From contig CAKRHP010000027.1 in the NCBI GenBank assembly GCA_934339135.1, positions 1-25,162 on the forward strand: a DNA stretch of 25,162 nt. Reading direction: 5' to 3'. The DNA is from an uncultured Lachnospiraceae bacterium (GTDB taxonomy: Bacteria > Bacillota > Clostridia > Lachnospirales > Lachnospiraceae). Below the pieces are notes generated by a model. It ran no database searches. It was not told where the DNA came from and worked only from the letters and a program-made list of their open reading frames with translations. Within the stretch, counting starts at the first letter, position 1; the number at the start of each line of letters is the position of its first letter. This document shows, piece by piece, positions 1-7,159 of this stretch. A program made the translations under genes and the position numbers.

Positions 1-97
1 CAACATTTTGTTAGAAATTGTATCTTTTTTAAACAGATTTTTTGAAATTCTTTCAGATTTCATAGCTGGGAGAAAAGATAGAAAGGAGAAGCTTTCC

Positions 98-352
98 ATG
101 CTGAGACTTACAGTAAGCCCGGAGGAGTATCTGATGATTGGTGACAACATCAAGATTGTTTTTCTGGGGGGCTCAAAAAATCATCTGCAGATCATGGTGG
201 ATGCACCAAGGGATGTAGACATTATGCGAAGTGAAGTGTATGAGCGTATGCATCCGGAGGCGGCAGGGCAGAACAACTACTATGCAGAGCCGGATCCACC
301 GGAAAAATATCGCAAACCAAAACAGCGTAACACCCGCCAGTATGCCGGATAG
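98..352 (+). CDS. csrA: Carbon storage regulator CsrA
   Basis: CsrA is a small homodimeric RNA-binding protein that blocks translation by binding GGA motifs in mRNA leaders; in Firmicutes its best-known target is flagellin mRNA, and it is antagonised by FliW. The protein (84 aa) shows the family core: MLRLT start, IGDNIKI, then APRDVDIMRSEVYER. The RNA-contacting Leu4 and Arg44 are in register. The second strand is divergent: the usual TRKVGES is TVSPEEY, so Arg6 is lost. A polar tail of about 30 residues after the core makes it longer than the usual 61-75 aa. I chose ATG 98 because GAAAGGAGAA lies just upstream and the family starts MLxLT; the frame stays open to position 2 without a family match. 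It lies 69 bp before flagellin. fliW is not seen and may lie left of the window. Confidence 0.88.
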   Translation: MLRLTVSPEEYLMIGDNIKIVFLGGSKNHLQIMVDAPRDVDIMRSEVYERMHPEAAGQNNYYAEPDPPEKYRKPKQRNTRQYAG

Positions 353-376
353 GCATCAGCGGGACAATTTATACAC

Positions 377-413
377 ACACGGCACACGGATGTGCTGTGT
401 TAAAACAAGGAGG
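377..413 (+). promoter_or_regulatory. Flagellin leader with two probable CsrA-binding sites
   Basis: A 10-bp stem (377-386 with 391-400, one G-U pair) presents CGGA in a 4-base loop. The core ACACGGATGT closely resembles the CsrA consensus RUACARGGAUGU. A second site, ACAAGGA (405-411), overlaps the flagellin Shine-Dalgarno (407-413), 8 bases before ATG 422. This is the two-site arrangement known for Bacillus hag, where CsrA on a hairpin and on the ribosome site blocks initiation. The structure and motifs are seen; CsrA binding is inferred. No T-run follows, so it is not a terminator. Confidence 0.75.
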
Positions 414-421
414 TAATTACT

Positions 422-1879
422 ATGATAGTACAACACAACATTACAGCAATGAACGCAAACAGAATGCTGGGCCTGACAACAGGTTCCCTTTCTAAGTCAA
501 CAGAGAAGCTTTCCAGTGGTTATAAGATTAACCGTGCAGCAGATGATGCAGCAGGTCTTTCTATCTCCGAGAAGATGCGTAAGCAGATCCGTGGTCTGAG
601 CCAGGCATCTACCAACGCAGAGGATGGTATCTCCTGTGTACAGACAGCAGAGGGTGCTCTGAACGAGATCCACTCTATGCTCCAGAGAATGAATGAGCTG
701 GCAGTGCAGTCTGCTAATGGTACAAACAGCGAGTCTGACCGTACCGCAATCCAGAACGAGATCGATCAGCTTTCTACAGAGATTGATCGTGTATCTGAGA
801 CAACAAAGTACAACGAGACATATCTGCTGAAGGGCGATAAGAGTCTGGCTAAGCAGTATACTTATAGTTATAAGAATTTTAAGACACCAGTTGATGGAGC
901 TGTTGCTAAAACAACAGGTAAGTCGTCAGGATTGAGCTTTACATTTGCAGCGGAAGCGTCTACAACACAGAAAATGCAGGATGAGACAAACGAGTTTTTG
1001 AATGCAACCCGTGATCAGGGTGTTAAAGTGGAGTCATTCTGGAACACAGCACTGACTGGTGGGGCTGGTGTTGATTACAAGATTTCTTTAACGGGTTCTA
1101 TTGCTGATAAGTTTACACTTACTCAGGACAAAACTGATGCAGCAAAATTTAACCTTTTAGATAAAGAAGGTACCAAATTAGGAACAATTACGTTAGAGGG
1201 TGGAACGGCGACAGCTGCAAAACCAACAAAACAGTCAGAGACCATCATTACAAAGAATGGGGATCTTACAGCTGCTAAATCCGATAAGGCTCAGGCGAAG
1301 TATTACGATAAGGATGGAAATGCAATTTCAGCGAATGCGTTATCTAATTACGTGAAATTTGATGGTACAGGTGTGGCTCCTCGCAGTGATTCACCGAAGG
1401 TATACGACGCATTAGGTAAAGAAACAAGCATCGAGCCAGATGATATAGCACATCTTCAGGATCTTACGGCTGACCTTACTGTTAAGCTTCACGTTGGTGC
1501 TGATGCTACCTCAAATAATCAGATTTCTATCAATATTGCAGCTATGAGTGCAAAAGGTCTTGGAGTTAATGGCTTGAAAGTAGATGGTAGTGATGATACA
1601 AATGCATTGAATGCAATCGACACCATTAAAACTTCAATCCAGAAAGTTTCTGATCAGCGTTCCGCTCTTGGTGCCGTTCAGAATCGTCTGGAGCATACAA
1701 TCGCTAACCTGGATAACGTTGTTGAGAACACAACAGCCGCTGAGTCTCGTATCCGTGATACAGATATGGCTGAAGAGATGGTTACATACTCAAAGAACAG
1801 TATTCTTCAGCAGGCTGGTCAGTCTATGCTTGCACAGGCTAATCAGGCAAATCAGGGAGTTCTTTCTCTTCTTCAGTAA
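422..1879 (+). CDS. fliC: Flagellin (flagellar filament subunit)
   Basis: This is the structural subunit of the flagellar filament, exported by the flagellar type III system. The 485-aa product has the conserved D0/D1 N-terminus (about residues 1-140, MIVQHNITAMNANRML, LSSGYKINRAADDAAGL) and the matching C-terminus (about 400-485, RIRDTDMAEEM, ending LSLLQ). Between them is a long variable, Lys/Thr/Ala-rich central domain (about 140-395) that would form the outer filament surface. The helix that carries the TLR5 contact in other flagellins reads LQRMNELAVQ here. AAGGAGG lies 8 bases before the ATG. Translation is probably controlled by CsrA from the gene just upstream, and a strong terminator follows. 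Gene names vary in this group (fliC, flaA, hag). Confidence 0.96.
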   Translation: MIVQHNITAMNANRMLGLTTGSLSKSTEKLSSGYKINRAADDAAGLSISEKMRKQIRGLSQASTNAEDGISCVQTAEGALNEIHSMLQRMNELAVQSANGTNSESDRTAIQNEIDQLSTEIDRVSETTKYNETYLLKGDKSLAKQYTYSYKNFKTPVDGAVAKTTGKSSGLSFTFAAEASTTQKMQDETNEFLNATRDQGVKVESFWNTALTGGAGVDYKISLTGSIADKFTLTQDKTDAAKFNLLDKEGTKLGTITLEGGTATAAKPTKQSETIITKNGDLTAAKSDKAQAKYYDKDGNAISANALSNYVKFDGTGVAPRSDSPKVYDALGKETSIEPDDIAHLQDLTADLTVKLHVGADATSNNQISINIAAMSAKGLGVNGLKVDGSDDTNALNAIDTIKTSIQKVSDQRSALGAVQNRLEHTIANLDNVVENTTAAESRIRDTDMAEEMVTYSKNSILQQAGQSMLAQANQANQGVLSLLQ

Positions 1880-1954
1880 TTTGTTGAGAAATTTGGTTAT
1901 TGGCTGGAAAGCTGCTTTTTCAAATGTTGCATTTTGAATAATTGCAGATGATTC

Positions 1955-1995
1955 ACCGCTGGTTCGGTATATCCGGATCAGCGGTTGTTTTTATA
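1955..1995 (+). terminator. Rho-independent terminator of flagellin
   Basis: A 13-bp stem (1955-1967 with 1973-1985, including two G-U pairs) closes a TATAT loop and is followed by a T-rich run from 1986. It ends the flagellin transcript and sits next to the 3' end of the opposing small gene. No T-run exists on the other strand, so it works in one direction. Confidence 0.85.
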
Positions 1996-2224
1996 TTTTT
2001 ATATTTTTTAAGTCCTCGATCAGTTCCAAATCTTCCGGGTTGATCTTGAGATTGGTAGAAATATTCTGTCCTTCCGGTGTAGTAATATTGATCTCAAGAA
2101 TCGTTCCTTCTCTCAGAACATTATTATTCACAGCGGCTTGTAAAAACATTGGAAATTTTGGATGGGAAGCCGTAAATTTTTCCCATGAACTTTTTAAACG
2201 AAATATCATAGCTGGATTGATCAT
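1991..2224 (-). CDS. Small conserved-looking hypothetical protein (77 aa)
   Basis: A 77-aa protein starting MINPAMIFRLKSSW and ending with an acidic/Leu-rich stretch (EDLELIEDLKN). It has no signal peptide, membrane segment or cysteine. GAGGAA stands about 7 bases before the ATG on the - strand, and its composition looks coding (HPKFPMF, ITTPEGQ). I recall similar short proteins in clostridial genomes but cannot name a domain or function. It converges on flagellin, with the flagellin terminator just beyond its stop. A shadow ORF on the + strand covers the same region but has no ribosome site. The gene is fairly sure, the function unknown. Confidence 0.65.
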   Translation of the reverse strand: MINPAMIFRLKSSWEKFTASHPKFPMFLQAAVNNNVLREGTILEINITTPEGQNISTNLKINPEDLELIEDLKNIKI

Positions 2225-2381
2225 TGGTAAATTCCTCGTCTTTCTATTGTGCTGGTAAGTAGTTTAACACAGTATGCAAAATAATCAAGCGGTTTGAAAG
2301 AGAAATTCAAGGAATCGAAAATTTATAGAATTAAAATCTGCAGAACGAGATTTCAGCGCCGTACAGAAAGAGCAGTTTCGG

Positions 2382-2410
2382 TTGTAATCAAGACAGGTGT
2401 GTTATAAAAT
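2382..2410 (+). promoter_or_regulatory. Sigma-A-type promoter of the permease gene
   Basis: TTGTAA (2382-2387), a 17-base spacer and TAAAAT (2405-2410). The same hexamers and spacing are kept in the second copy at 3779-3807, which supports function. It predicts a leader of about 100 bases before ATG 2519. Confidence 0.6.
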
Positions 2411-2430
2411 AGAATCGGAACTAATGTGGT

Positions 2431-2455
2431 AGCTTTGGGGCTGTGAACCAAAGCT
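2431..2455 (+). other. Perfect 8-bp hairpin in the permease leader
   Basis: AGCTTTGG (2431-2438) pairs perfectly with CCAAAGCT (2448-2455) around a 9-base loop. It lies in the part of the leader present only in repeat copy A. No T-run follows, so it is not a terminator. I match it to no known riboswitch. Confidence 0.45.
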
Positions 2456-2518
2456 TGTGGATGTGCTAGGTGATAATGTCGGATTAGTATAGAATATAGT
2501 CAGGAAAGCAGGAAGAAA

Positions 2519-3721
2519 ATGAAAAGAATCCTATTTTTTATCAAAAAAGAAACCGTTTTAGTCGTTGCTATTCTATTAGCTGTAATTTCTATGATATTTA
2601 TTCCACCAGATCAGCAATATCCGGAATATATTGATTTTCGGACACTTGGTATTCTTTTTGGATTGATGACCTGTGTGGCAGGGGTACAGCAGCTGGGGGT
2701 ATTTGATCGTCTTGCCGGGATGCTGTTGCGGAAAGTATCCGGCAGAATGGCGATTACTTCTGTTTTAGTAATGCTTTGTTTTTTTTCTTCCATGCTGCTC
2801 ACAAATGATGTGGCATTGATTACGTTTGTTCCATTTTCCTTGATACTTCTTCAAAGAAAAAAAGAACTATTTGATGAAAAATGGATTCTTCGGATTGTGG
2901 TGATGCAGACCATTGCGGCAAATTTGGGGAGCATGCTGACCCCCATTGGCAATCCGCAAAATTTGTATCTGTTTGGATTGGCACAGATGAGAATTGAAAA
3001 ATTTATATTGCTTATGCTGCCATATTCTGTGGTGGCGTTTTTGGTGCTTATAATATGGATCATACTGGCATCCGGCATTAGCCGGATATATGCAAGGAAT
3101 GATCAAAAACAAGACCAGACAACGATAAAGAATATACAAGATAATAAAATTACTTTTAGTAAAGAGGATGGGAGACATCAATTATCTGAGGAAAAACACT
3201 CTGAAAAATCGATATCTTTTTCGTGGAAATTATGGTGTTATTGTGTGCTATTTCTTCTGGGACTCCTTGTTGTAGGAAGGGTTCTTCCATGGTCTGTTTT
3301 CACTGTGTTTGTTTTGGTATTTACATTCGCAGCTGATAGGAAGACATTAATGAAAGTAGATTATTCGCTTCTTGGAACCTTTGCGGCGTTATTTATTTTT
3401 ATTGGAAATTTAGGGAGGATAGAAGTATTTCGACAGTTTTTGGAAAGAATGATCTGCGGAAGAGAAATGGTTACTGCTGTGCTTGCCAGTCAGGTGATGA
3501 GTAATGTGCCTGCAGCAATTCTCCTGTCCGGATTTACGGACGCAATTCCCAATCTGATCGTGGGCACGAATATCGGAGGACTGGGAACATTGATTGCATC
3601 AATGGCAAGTCTGATCAGTTTTAAATATATTGCCAGAGAATACCCTGCACAAAAGGGAAGATATTTTTGCATGTTTACATTGGCCAATGTATTCTTTTTG
3701 CTTGTGATGTTGATAGTTTGA
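2519..3721 (+). CDS. SLC13/ArsB-type anion permease
   Basis: A 400-aa polytopic membrane protein of the ion-transporter superfamily (citrate/dicarboxylate/arsenite permeases). Two homologous halves are visible. The first carries TNDVALITFVPF and TPIGNPQNL (about residues 95-150). The second carries SNVPAAILLSG and GTNIGGLGTLIAS (about 325-365). A charged cytoplasmic linker (about 195-235, rich in Lys/Glu/Gln) joins them. The substrate cannot be read from the sequence; carboxylates, sulfate-like anions or arsenite are all possible. The ATG follows CAGGAAG. The gene is visibly more AT-rich than its neighbours and lies between two copies of the same leader, so it may have been inserted or duplicated in front of nudC. 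Its stop codon lies inside the first block of copy B. Confidence 0.85.
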   Translation: MKRILFFIKKETVLVVAILLAVISMIFIPPDQQYPEYIDFRTLGILFGLMTCVAGVQQLGVFDRLAGMLLRKVSGRMAITSVLVMLCFFSSMLLTNDVALITFVPFSLILLQRKKELFDEKWILRIVVMQTIAANLGSMLTPIGNPQNLYLFGLAQMRIEKFILLMLPYSVVAFLVLIIWIILASGISRIYARNDQKQDQTTIKNIQDNKITFSKEDGRHQLSEEKHSEKSISFSWKLWCYCVLFLLGLLVVGRVLPWSVFTVFVLVFTFAADRKTLMKVDYSLLGTFAALFIFIGNLGRIEVFRQFLERMICGREMVTAVLASQVMSNVPAAILLSGFTDAIPNLIVGTNIGGLGTLIASMASLISFKYIAREYPAQKGRYFCMFTLANVFFLLVMLIV

Positions 3722-3867
3722 CACAGTATGATCAGGGCATTCCACAATTTCAGCTGCACATAGGAAGAGCAATTCCGGTTGTAATAAAGAGAGGGGTGTT
3801 ATAAAATAGAACCAGTACAGATATGGGAAATGGTATAGAATATGTCAGGAAAGCAGGAAGAACAATG
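3714..3867 (+). repeat. Direct repeat copy B: leader of nudC
   Basis: The second, more compact copy of the leader seen at 2260-2521. Its blocks are 3714-3730, 3766-3811 and about 3833-3867. The final block places the ribosome site and ATG 3865 exactly where copy A places ATG 2519, which also decides the nudC start. Confidence 0.8.
3779..3807 (+). promoter_or_regulatory. Sigma-A-type promoter of nudC
   Basis: TTGTAA (3779-3784), 17 bases, TAAAAT (3802-3807), the counterpart of the promoter at 2382-2410. The predicted transcript start, about 3814, makes the upstream ATG 3823 an unlikely start. Confidence 0.6.
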
Positions 3868-4725
3868 ATACAGGATATATTACCTCAAAAGCTTTATAAT
3901 ACATTTGTCAGAAAGGAACTTTCCCCGGACAGCAGGATCTTAAGCTTCCGGGAGGGGGGAGCATTATACCGGGAGCAGGATGGAGAGCTTACGTTTCTTA
4001 CCTTTCGTCAGGTGAAGGAACAGTATGAGGGGAAGGCACAGGAGCTTCCGAAGGCTGTTTTTCTATTTTCTGTAGATACACAGGATTATTTTCTGATGGA
4101 TCTGGATGAAGATTCGATCGAGGGATATGTATATCATAAAATGTTTGAAACACGTCGGTTGTTTCCAAAGGAAAATGTTCTGGCGGCAGCGACAGGCTGG
4201 CACTTATATGTGTGGTACAGGGACAATCAGTATTGTGGAAGATGCGCCCGGAAACTGGTACACGATGATAAACTCCGGATGATGAAGTGTCCGGATTGCG
4301 GCAATATGGTATTCCCGAAGATTGCACCGGCAGTGATCGTGGGCGTGACAGACGGAGACAGGATTCTGATGACCAAATATGCGGACAGAGAGTACAAGAA
4401 ATATGCGTTGATCGCAGGATTTACGGAAATCGGAGAGACAGCGGAGCAGACAGTGGAGCGGGAAGTGATGGAAGAAGTTGGTCTTTCCGTGAAAAATATC
4501 CGTTATTACAAAAGTCAGCCATGGGGATATGACAGTAATCTTTTGCTGGGATATTTCTGTGATCTGGCACAGGAAGAAGAAATCCATCTGGATCAAACAG
4601 AGCTTTCTCTGGCGGAATGGGTGGATTACCGAAATATTCCGGACGATCCGGAGGGATTAAGTCTCACCAGAGAAATGATGATCACGTTCCGGGAGCAGAA
4701 AAAACGGGAGCACGGTCAGGAATAA
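3865..4725 (+). CDS. nudC: NADH pyrophosphatase NudC (NAD+ diphosphatase)
   Basis: NudC hydrolyses NAD(H) to NMN(H) and AMP, and in some bacteria removes NAD caps from RNA. The 286-aa protein has the full family layout. There is an N-terminal NudC-like domain, a four-cysteine zinc ribbon (Cys124, Cys127, Cys142, Cys145), then the Nudix domain. The Nudix box is complete: Gly185, Glu191, and REVMEEVGL at 199-207. The NudC hallmark after the box reads SQPWGYDS instead of the usual SQPWPFP, a partial divergence. I chose ATG 3865, preceded by GGAAG, over ATG 3823, which has no ribosome site. It is driven by its own promoter in repeat copy B. Confidence 0.93.
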   Translation: MIQDILPQKLYNTFVRKELSPDSRILSFREGGALYREQDGELTFLTFRQVKEQYEGKAQELPKAVFLFSVDTQDYFLMDLDEDSIEGYVYHKMFETRRLFPKENVLAAATGWHLYVWYRDNQYCGRCARKLVHDDKLRMMKCPDCGNMVFPKIAPAVIVGVTDGDRILMTKYADREYKKYALIAGFTEIGETAEQTVEREVMEEVGLSVKNIRYYKSQPWGYDSNLLLGYFCDLAQEEEIHLDQTELSLAEWVDYRNIPDDPEGLSLTREMMITFREQKKREHGQE

Positions 4726-4750
4726 ATGAACCGGAAACCGGGAGGGAAAA

Positions 4751-4779
4751 TTGACCTGGCACCGGAGCAATGATAAAAT
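4751..4779 (+). promoter_or_regulatory. Sigma-A-type promoter of the alcohol dehydrogenase
   Basis: TTGACC (4751-4756), a 17-base spacer, TAAAAT (4774-4779). It starts 25 bases after the nudC stop. It overlaps the upstream in-frame ATG 4770, which rules that start out and supports ATG 4857. Confidence 0.7.
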
Positions 4780-4856
4780 ACAAAAATAATAGGATGTTTG
4801 TGAAGCACAAAATATCAAAGAAAAGGAAAAAAGATATCAGAAAGGCAGAGATAAAG

Positions 4857-6035
4857 ATGACAAATTTTGATTATTATGCACCCACAAAGGTGGTTTTTGG
4901 AAAAGGAACAGAAGATCAGGTGGGGGAGCTTGTGAAAGAGCAGGGCTGTACCAAGGTATTGGTTCATTATGGAAGCGGAAGTGTGAAAAAAAGCGGTCTG
5001 CTGGATCGTATTTATCAGTCACTGGAGCAGGCAGAAATCCCTTTTGTGTCACTGGGAGGTGTTGTGCCAAATCCAAGGCTGTCTCTTGTATATCAGGGCA
5101 TTGAGCTTTGCAAAAAGGAGAAGGTAGATTTCATACTTGCTGTGGGTGGCGGAAGCGTCATTGATTCCGGCAAGGCGATAGGATATGGCGTGGCAAACGA
5201 GGGAGATGTATGGGATTTTTATGAGAGAAAACGGGCTGCGACAGGTTGCCTGCCGATCGGTGTGGTGCTGACCATTGCGGCTGCCGGATCGGAGATGAGC
5301 AATTCCTCAGTGATAACCAATGAGGAAGGCTGGCTGAAGCGCGGCTATGGAAATGACTGCTGTCGTGCCAGATTTGCAGTGATGGATCCGGAGCTTACCA
5401 TGACCCTTCCGAAGTATCAGACAGCCAGTGGATGTGTGGATATTATGATGCATACCATGGAGCGTTATTTCAATCAGGAGGAAAATCTGGAGCTTACGGA
5501 TGGATTTAGTGAGCACTTGATCCGCACCGTTATGGAGAATGCATTAATCCTCATGAAGGAGCCGGATAACTATAAAGCAAGAGCAGAGGTGATGTGGGCA
5601 GGAAGCCTGTCCCATAATGGTCTCACCGGCTGTGGAACGGCAGGCGGAGACTGGGCAAGCCATCAACTGGAGCATGAGCTTGGCGGTATGTTTGATGTGG
5701 CGCATGGTGCCGGTCTGGCAGCTGTCTGGGGAAGCTGGGCGAGATATGTCTTGGAGGGCAATCCGGGCAGATTTGCACAGTTTGCTGTCCGTGTAATGGG
5801 ACAGGAGAAAGGAAATGACGATACAGAGACAGCACTTCGGGGAATCCGTGCCATGGAAGAGTTTTATCATCAGGTGGAAATGCCGACAAGTCTTTCGCAG
5901 CTGGGGATCAATCCCACCGAGGAGCAGCTTCGCAATCTGGCAGAAAAGTGCAGCCATTTTGGCAAGCGGACGGTTGGCTGTATTAAGAAGCTGGATCAGG
6001 AGGATATGTATCAGATCTATAAAATGGCGTTATAA
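4857..6035 (+). CDS. Iron-dependent alcohol dehydrogenase (butanol dehydrogenase-like)
   Basis: A group III iron-type NAD(P)H alcohol dehydrogenase of the BdhA/YugJ type, interconverting aldehydes or ketones and alcohols during fermentation. The 392-aa protein starts MTNFDYYAPTKVVFGKG, typical of the subfamily. It has the nucleotide-binding GGGSVIDSGKAI (residues 97-108). All metal ligands are visible: Asp195 and His199 (DIMMH), His269 (SHQLEH) and His283 (VAHG). Length and motifs suggest a full active enzyme; the natural substrate is not determined. Start chosen by homology and by the promoter at 4751-4779; the extra N-terminal 29 codons are not used. No terminator separates it from the RelA-like gene 63 bp downstream. 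Confidence 0.92.
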   Translation: MTNFDYYAPTKVVFGKGTEDQVGELVKEQGCTKVLVHYGSGSVKKSGLLDRIYQSLEQAEIPFVSLGGVVPNPRLSLVYQGIELCKKEKVDFILAVGGGSVIDSGKAIGYGVANEGDVWDFYERKRAATGCLPIGVVLTIAAAGSEMSNSSVITNEEGWLKRGYGNDCCRARFAVMDPELTMTLPKYQTASGCVDIMMHTMERYFNQEENLELTDGFSEHLIRTVMENALILMKEPDNYKARAEVMWAGSLSHNGLTGCGTAGGDWASHQLEHELGGMFDVAHGAGLAAVWGSWARYVLEGNPGRFAQFAVRVMGQEKGNDDTETALRGIRAMEEFYHQVEMPTSLSQLGINPTEEQLRNLAEKCSHFGKRTVGCIKKLDQEDMYQIYKMAL

Positions 6036-6098
6036 GGGATTTTCAGAAGAGGATCCGGTAAGTGGATAAAACCAACAGGAGAGGGCGGAAGAGGACAA

Positions 6099-7088
6099 AT
6101 GATAGCTTTGAATGATTATTTATATTCGGGGGATACGGTACTTCGGATATTGCAGAAATACAGCAGTGATCTGGAGCGGGAGGCACAGGAAAGCCACAAT
6201 GAGGTGGATCTGCTTCACTGTGCCTTTCTGTCCCAGATTATGGACATGCTGGAACACAATGATTTCCTGACGGCACAGTCTCAGAAAATCCGGGAGTTTT
6301 ATATGTACATGGCAAAGGAATATCCGTTCCTTGCATTTACTTTTAAGGGAAGGATCAAGTCACTGATCCGGGCCGAGGAGAAATTTAACGGATATATTGT
6401 GGAGTATATCTATGATTATTATGAACAATATCATCAATTTCCGTCGATGGATGAGATCAAAAAGCGGCTGGACTGCTTCCGGGATCTGATCGCATACCGG
6501 GTTGTGATCTCTTTGCCGCAATGTCACCTGAAGGAGGGGCAGGACAGGGAACAGGAAGAATTGCGGTATCTTTATGAGATTGCCAATGCATTGCCTTCCT
6601 TTATGGAGCAGAGAGGCTTTCGGGTGGAATCTGCGAAAGGCGTGAGGGTAAGCAGTTCCCGTATGCTGCAGGAGAATGTCCGGCCGTATTATCGGGATTA
6701 TATATCTAATGAAGGGGAATATGGATACCGTTCTCTGCATATTACATTTTATGATGATACAGCGAAATGCTATATGGAGGTCCAGCTTCGGACGAAGGCG
6801 ATGGATGACAATGCGGAGATCGGACCGGCCAATCATCTGGGTTATGAGAAACGGCAGGAAAATGAGCGTGCCAGAAGAGATGCGATCCCGGTGGGAGAGT
6901 GCAGATGCTTTGATGAAGCTTATGAAAGAGGGATGCGTTTGCAGGAGCTGGAGCTTGCAAAGCTGGATGTTAATATGTTTTCGGCGGTGAATAACAGTCT
7001 GATCAATGATGGCTGTGGATTGTACCGGGGCAGACTGATCCTTCCATACGAGCATTTATCACGTTTTCAGAGTGATCTGACATCCTGA
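6099..7088 (+). CDS. RelA/SpoT-domain protein (putative (p)ppGpp synthetase)
   Basis: A 329-aa protein with a RelA/SpoT synthetase-type nucleotidyltransferase domain at about residues 80-250. Visible motifs are KGRIKSL (83-89), the metal-binding DLIAYRVV (Asp129), GYRSLHI (209-215) and EVQLRT followed by MDDNAE and NHLGYE (227-250). I see no HD hydrolase, TGS or ACT domain. It is longer than typical small alarmone synthetases (about 200-260 aa), with an extra helical N-terminus (1-80), an insertion before GYRSLH and a C-terminal tail. A (p)ppGpp synthetase role follows from the family; the nucleotide made is not certain. Start ATG 6099 follows AGAGGA at short spacing. It may be cotranscribed with the dehydrogenase. 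Confidence 0.85.
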   Translation: MIALNDYLYSGDTVLRILQKYSSDLEREAQESHNEVDLLHCAFLSQIMDMLEHNDFLTAQSQKIREFYMYMAKEYPFLAFTFKGRIKSLIRAEEKFNGYIVEYIYDYYEQYHQFPSMDEIKKRLDCFRDLIAYRVVISLPQCHLKEGQDREQEELRYLYEIANALPSFMEQRGFRVESAKGVRVSSSRMLQENVRPYYRDYISNEGEYGYRSLHITFYDDTAKCYMEVQLRTKAMDDNAEIGPANHLGYEKRQENERARRDAIPVGECRCFDEAYERGMRLQELELAKLDVNMFSAVNNSLINDGCGLYRGRLILPYEHLSRFQSDLTS

Positions 7089-7106
7089 GTTTCACGGATA
7101 TACGCA

Positions 7107-7124
7107 TTTTGCACTGGTGCAAAA
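7107..7124 (+). terminator. Weak hairpin after the RelA-like gene, possible terminator
   Basis: TTTTGCA (7107-7113) pairs with TGCAAAA (7118-7124) around CTGG, 19 bases past the stop codon. The T-run after it is broken (AATTGTCGTTTT), so termination is doubtful; it could also be an operator. Confidence 0.3.
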
Positions 7125-7159
7125 AATTGTCGTTTTATGAAAAAATATGACAAGCAATA

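Larger units (their letters stand above)
2260..2521 (+). repeat. Direct repeat copy A: leader of the permease gene
   Basis: Three blocks here recur in the same order before nudC. They are 2260-2276 (16 of 17 bases like 3714-3730), 2369-2414 (41 of 46 like 3766-3811, carrying the promoter), and about 2487-2521 (nearly identical to about 3833-3867, carrying the ribosome site and ATG). Copy A is longer than copy B because of about 55 extra bases between blocks 1 and 2 and about 50 between blocks 2 and 3. The region 2225-2518 holds no other gene. Confidence 0.8.

Noticed and set aside
2..97. N-terminal extension of CsrA in the open frame upstream
   Set aside because: CsrA proteins begin at MLxLT, and a good ribosome site precedes ATG 98; the upstream part is AT-rich with no family match.
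340..352. GCCGGATA near the csrA stop as a sigma-28 -10 for flagellin
   Set aside because: No TAAA-type -35 lies at the needed 15-16 base spacing, and the motif is off by an inserted G.
377..400. Stem-loop between csrA and flagellin as a terminator
   Set aside because: It is followed by TAAAACAAGG, not a T-run, and it shows a GGA loop typical of CsrA sites.
3714..3730. The leader repeats as ends of an insertion sequence
   Set aside because: They are direct repeats that carry promoters and ribosome sites; no transposase or terminal inverted repeats are present.
3823..3864. Longer NudC start at ATG 3823
   Set aside because: It has no ribosome site, lies about 10 bases from the predicted transcript start, and is part of the duplicated leader.
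4731..4744. CCGG-AAA-CCGG after nudC as a terminator
   Set aside because: The stem is only 4 bp with no T-run.
4770..4856. Longer dehydrogenase start at ATG 4770
   Set aside because: It overlaps the promoter spacer and -10, and the extra Lys-rich residues do not fit the family start.
6360..7055. 231-codon ORF on the - strand within the RelA-like gene
   Set aside because: It is antisense to a gene with clear conserved motifs; its product has no recognisable domain.
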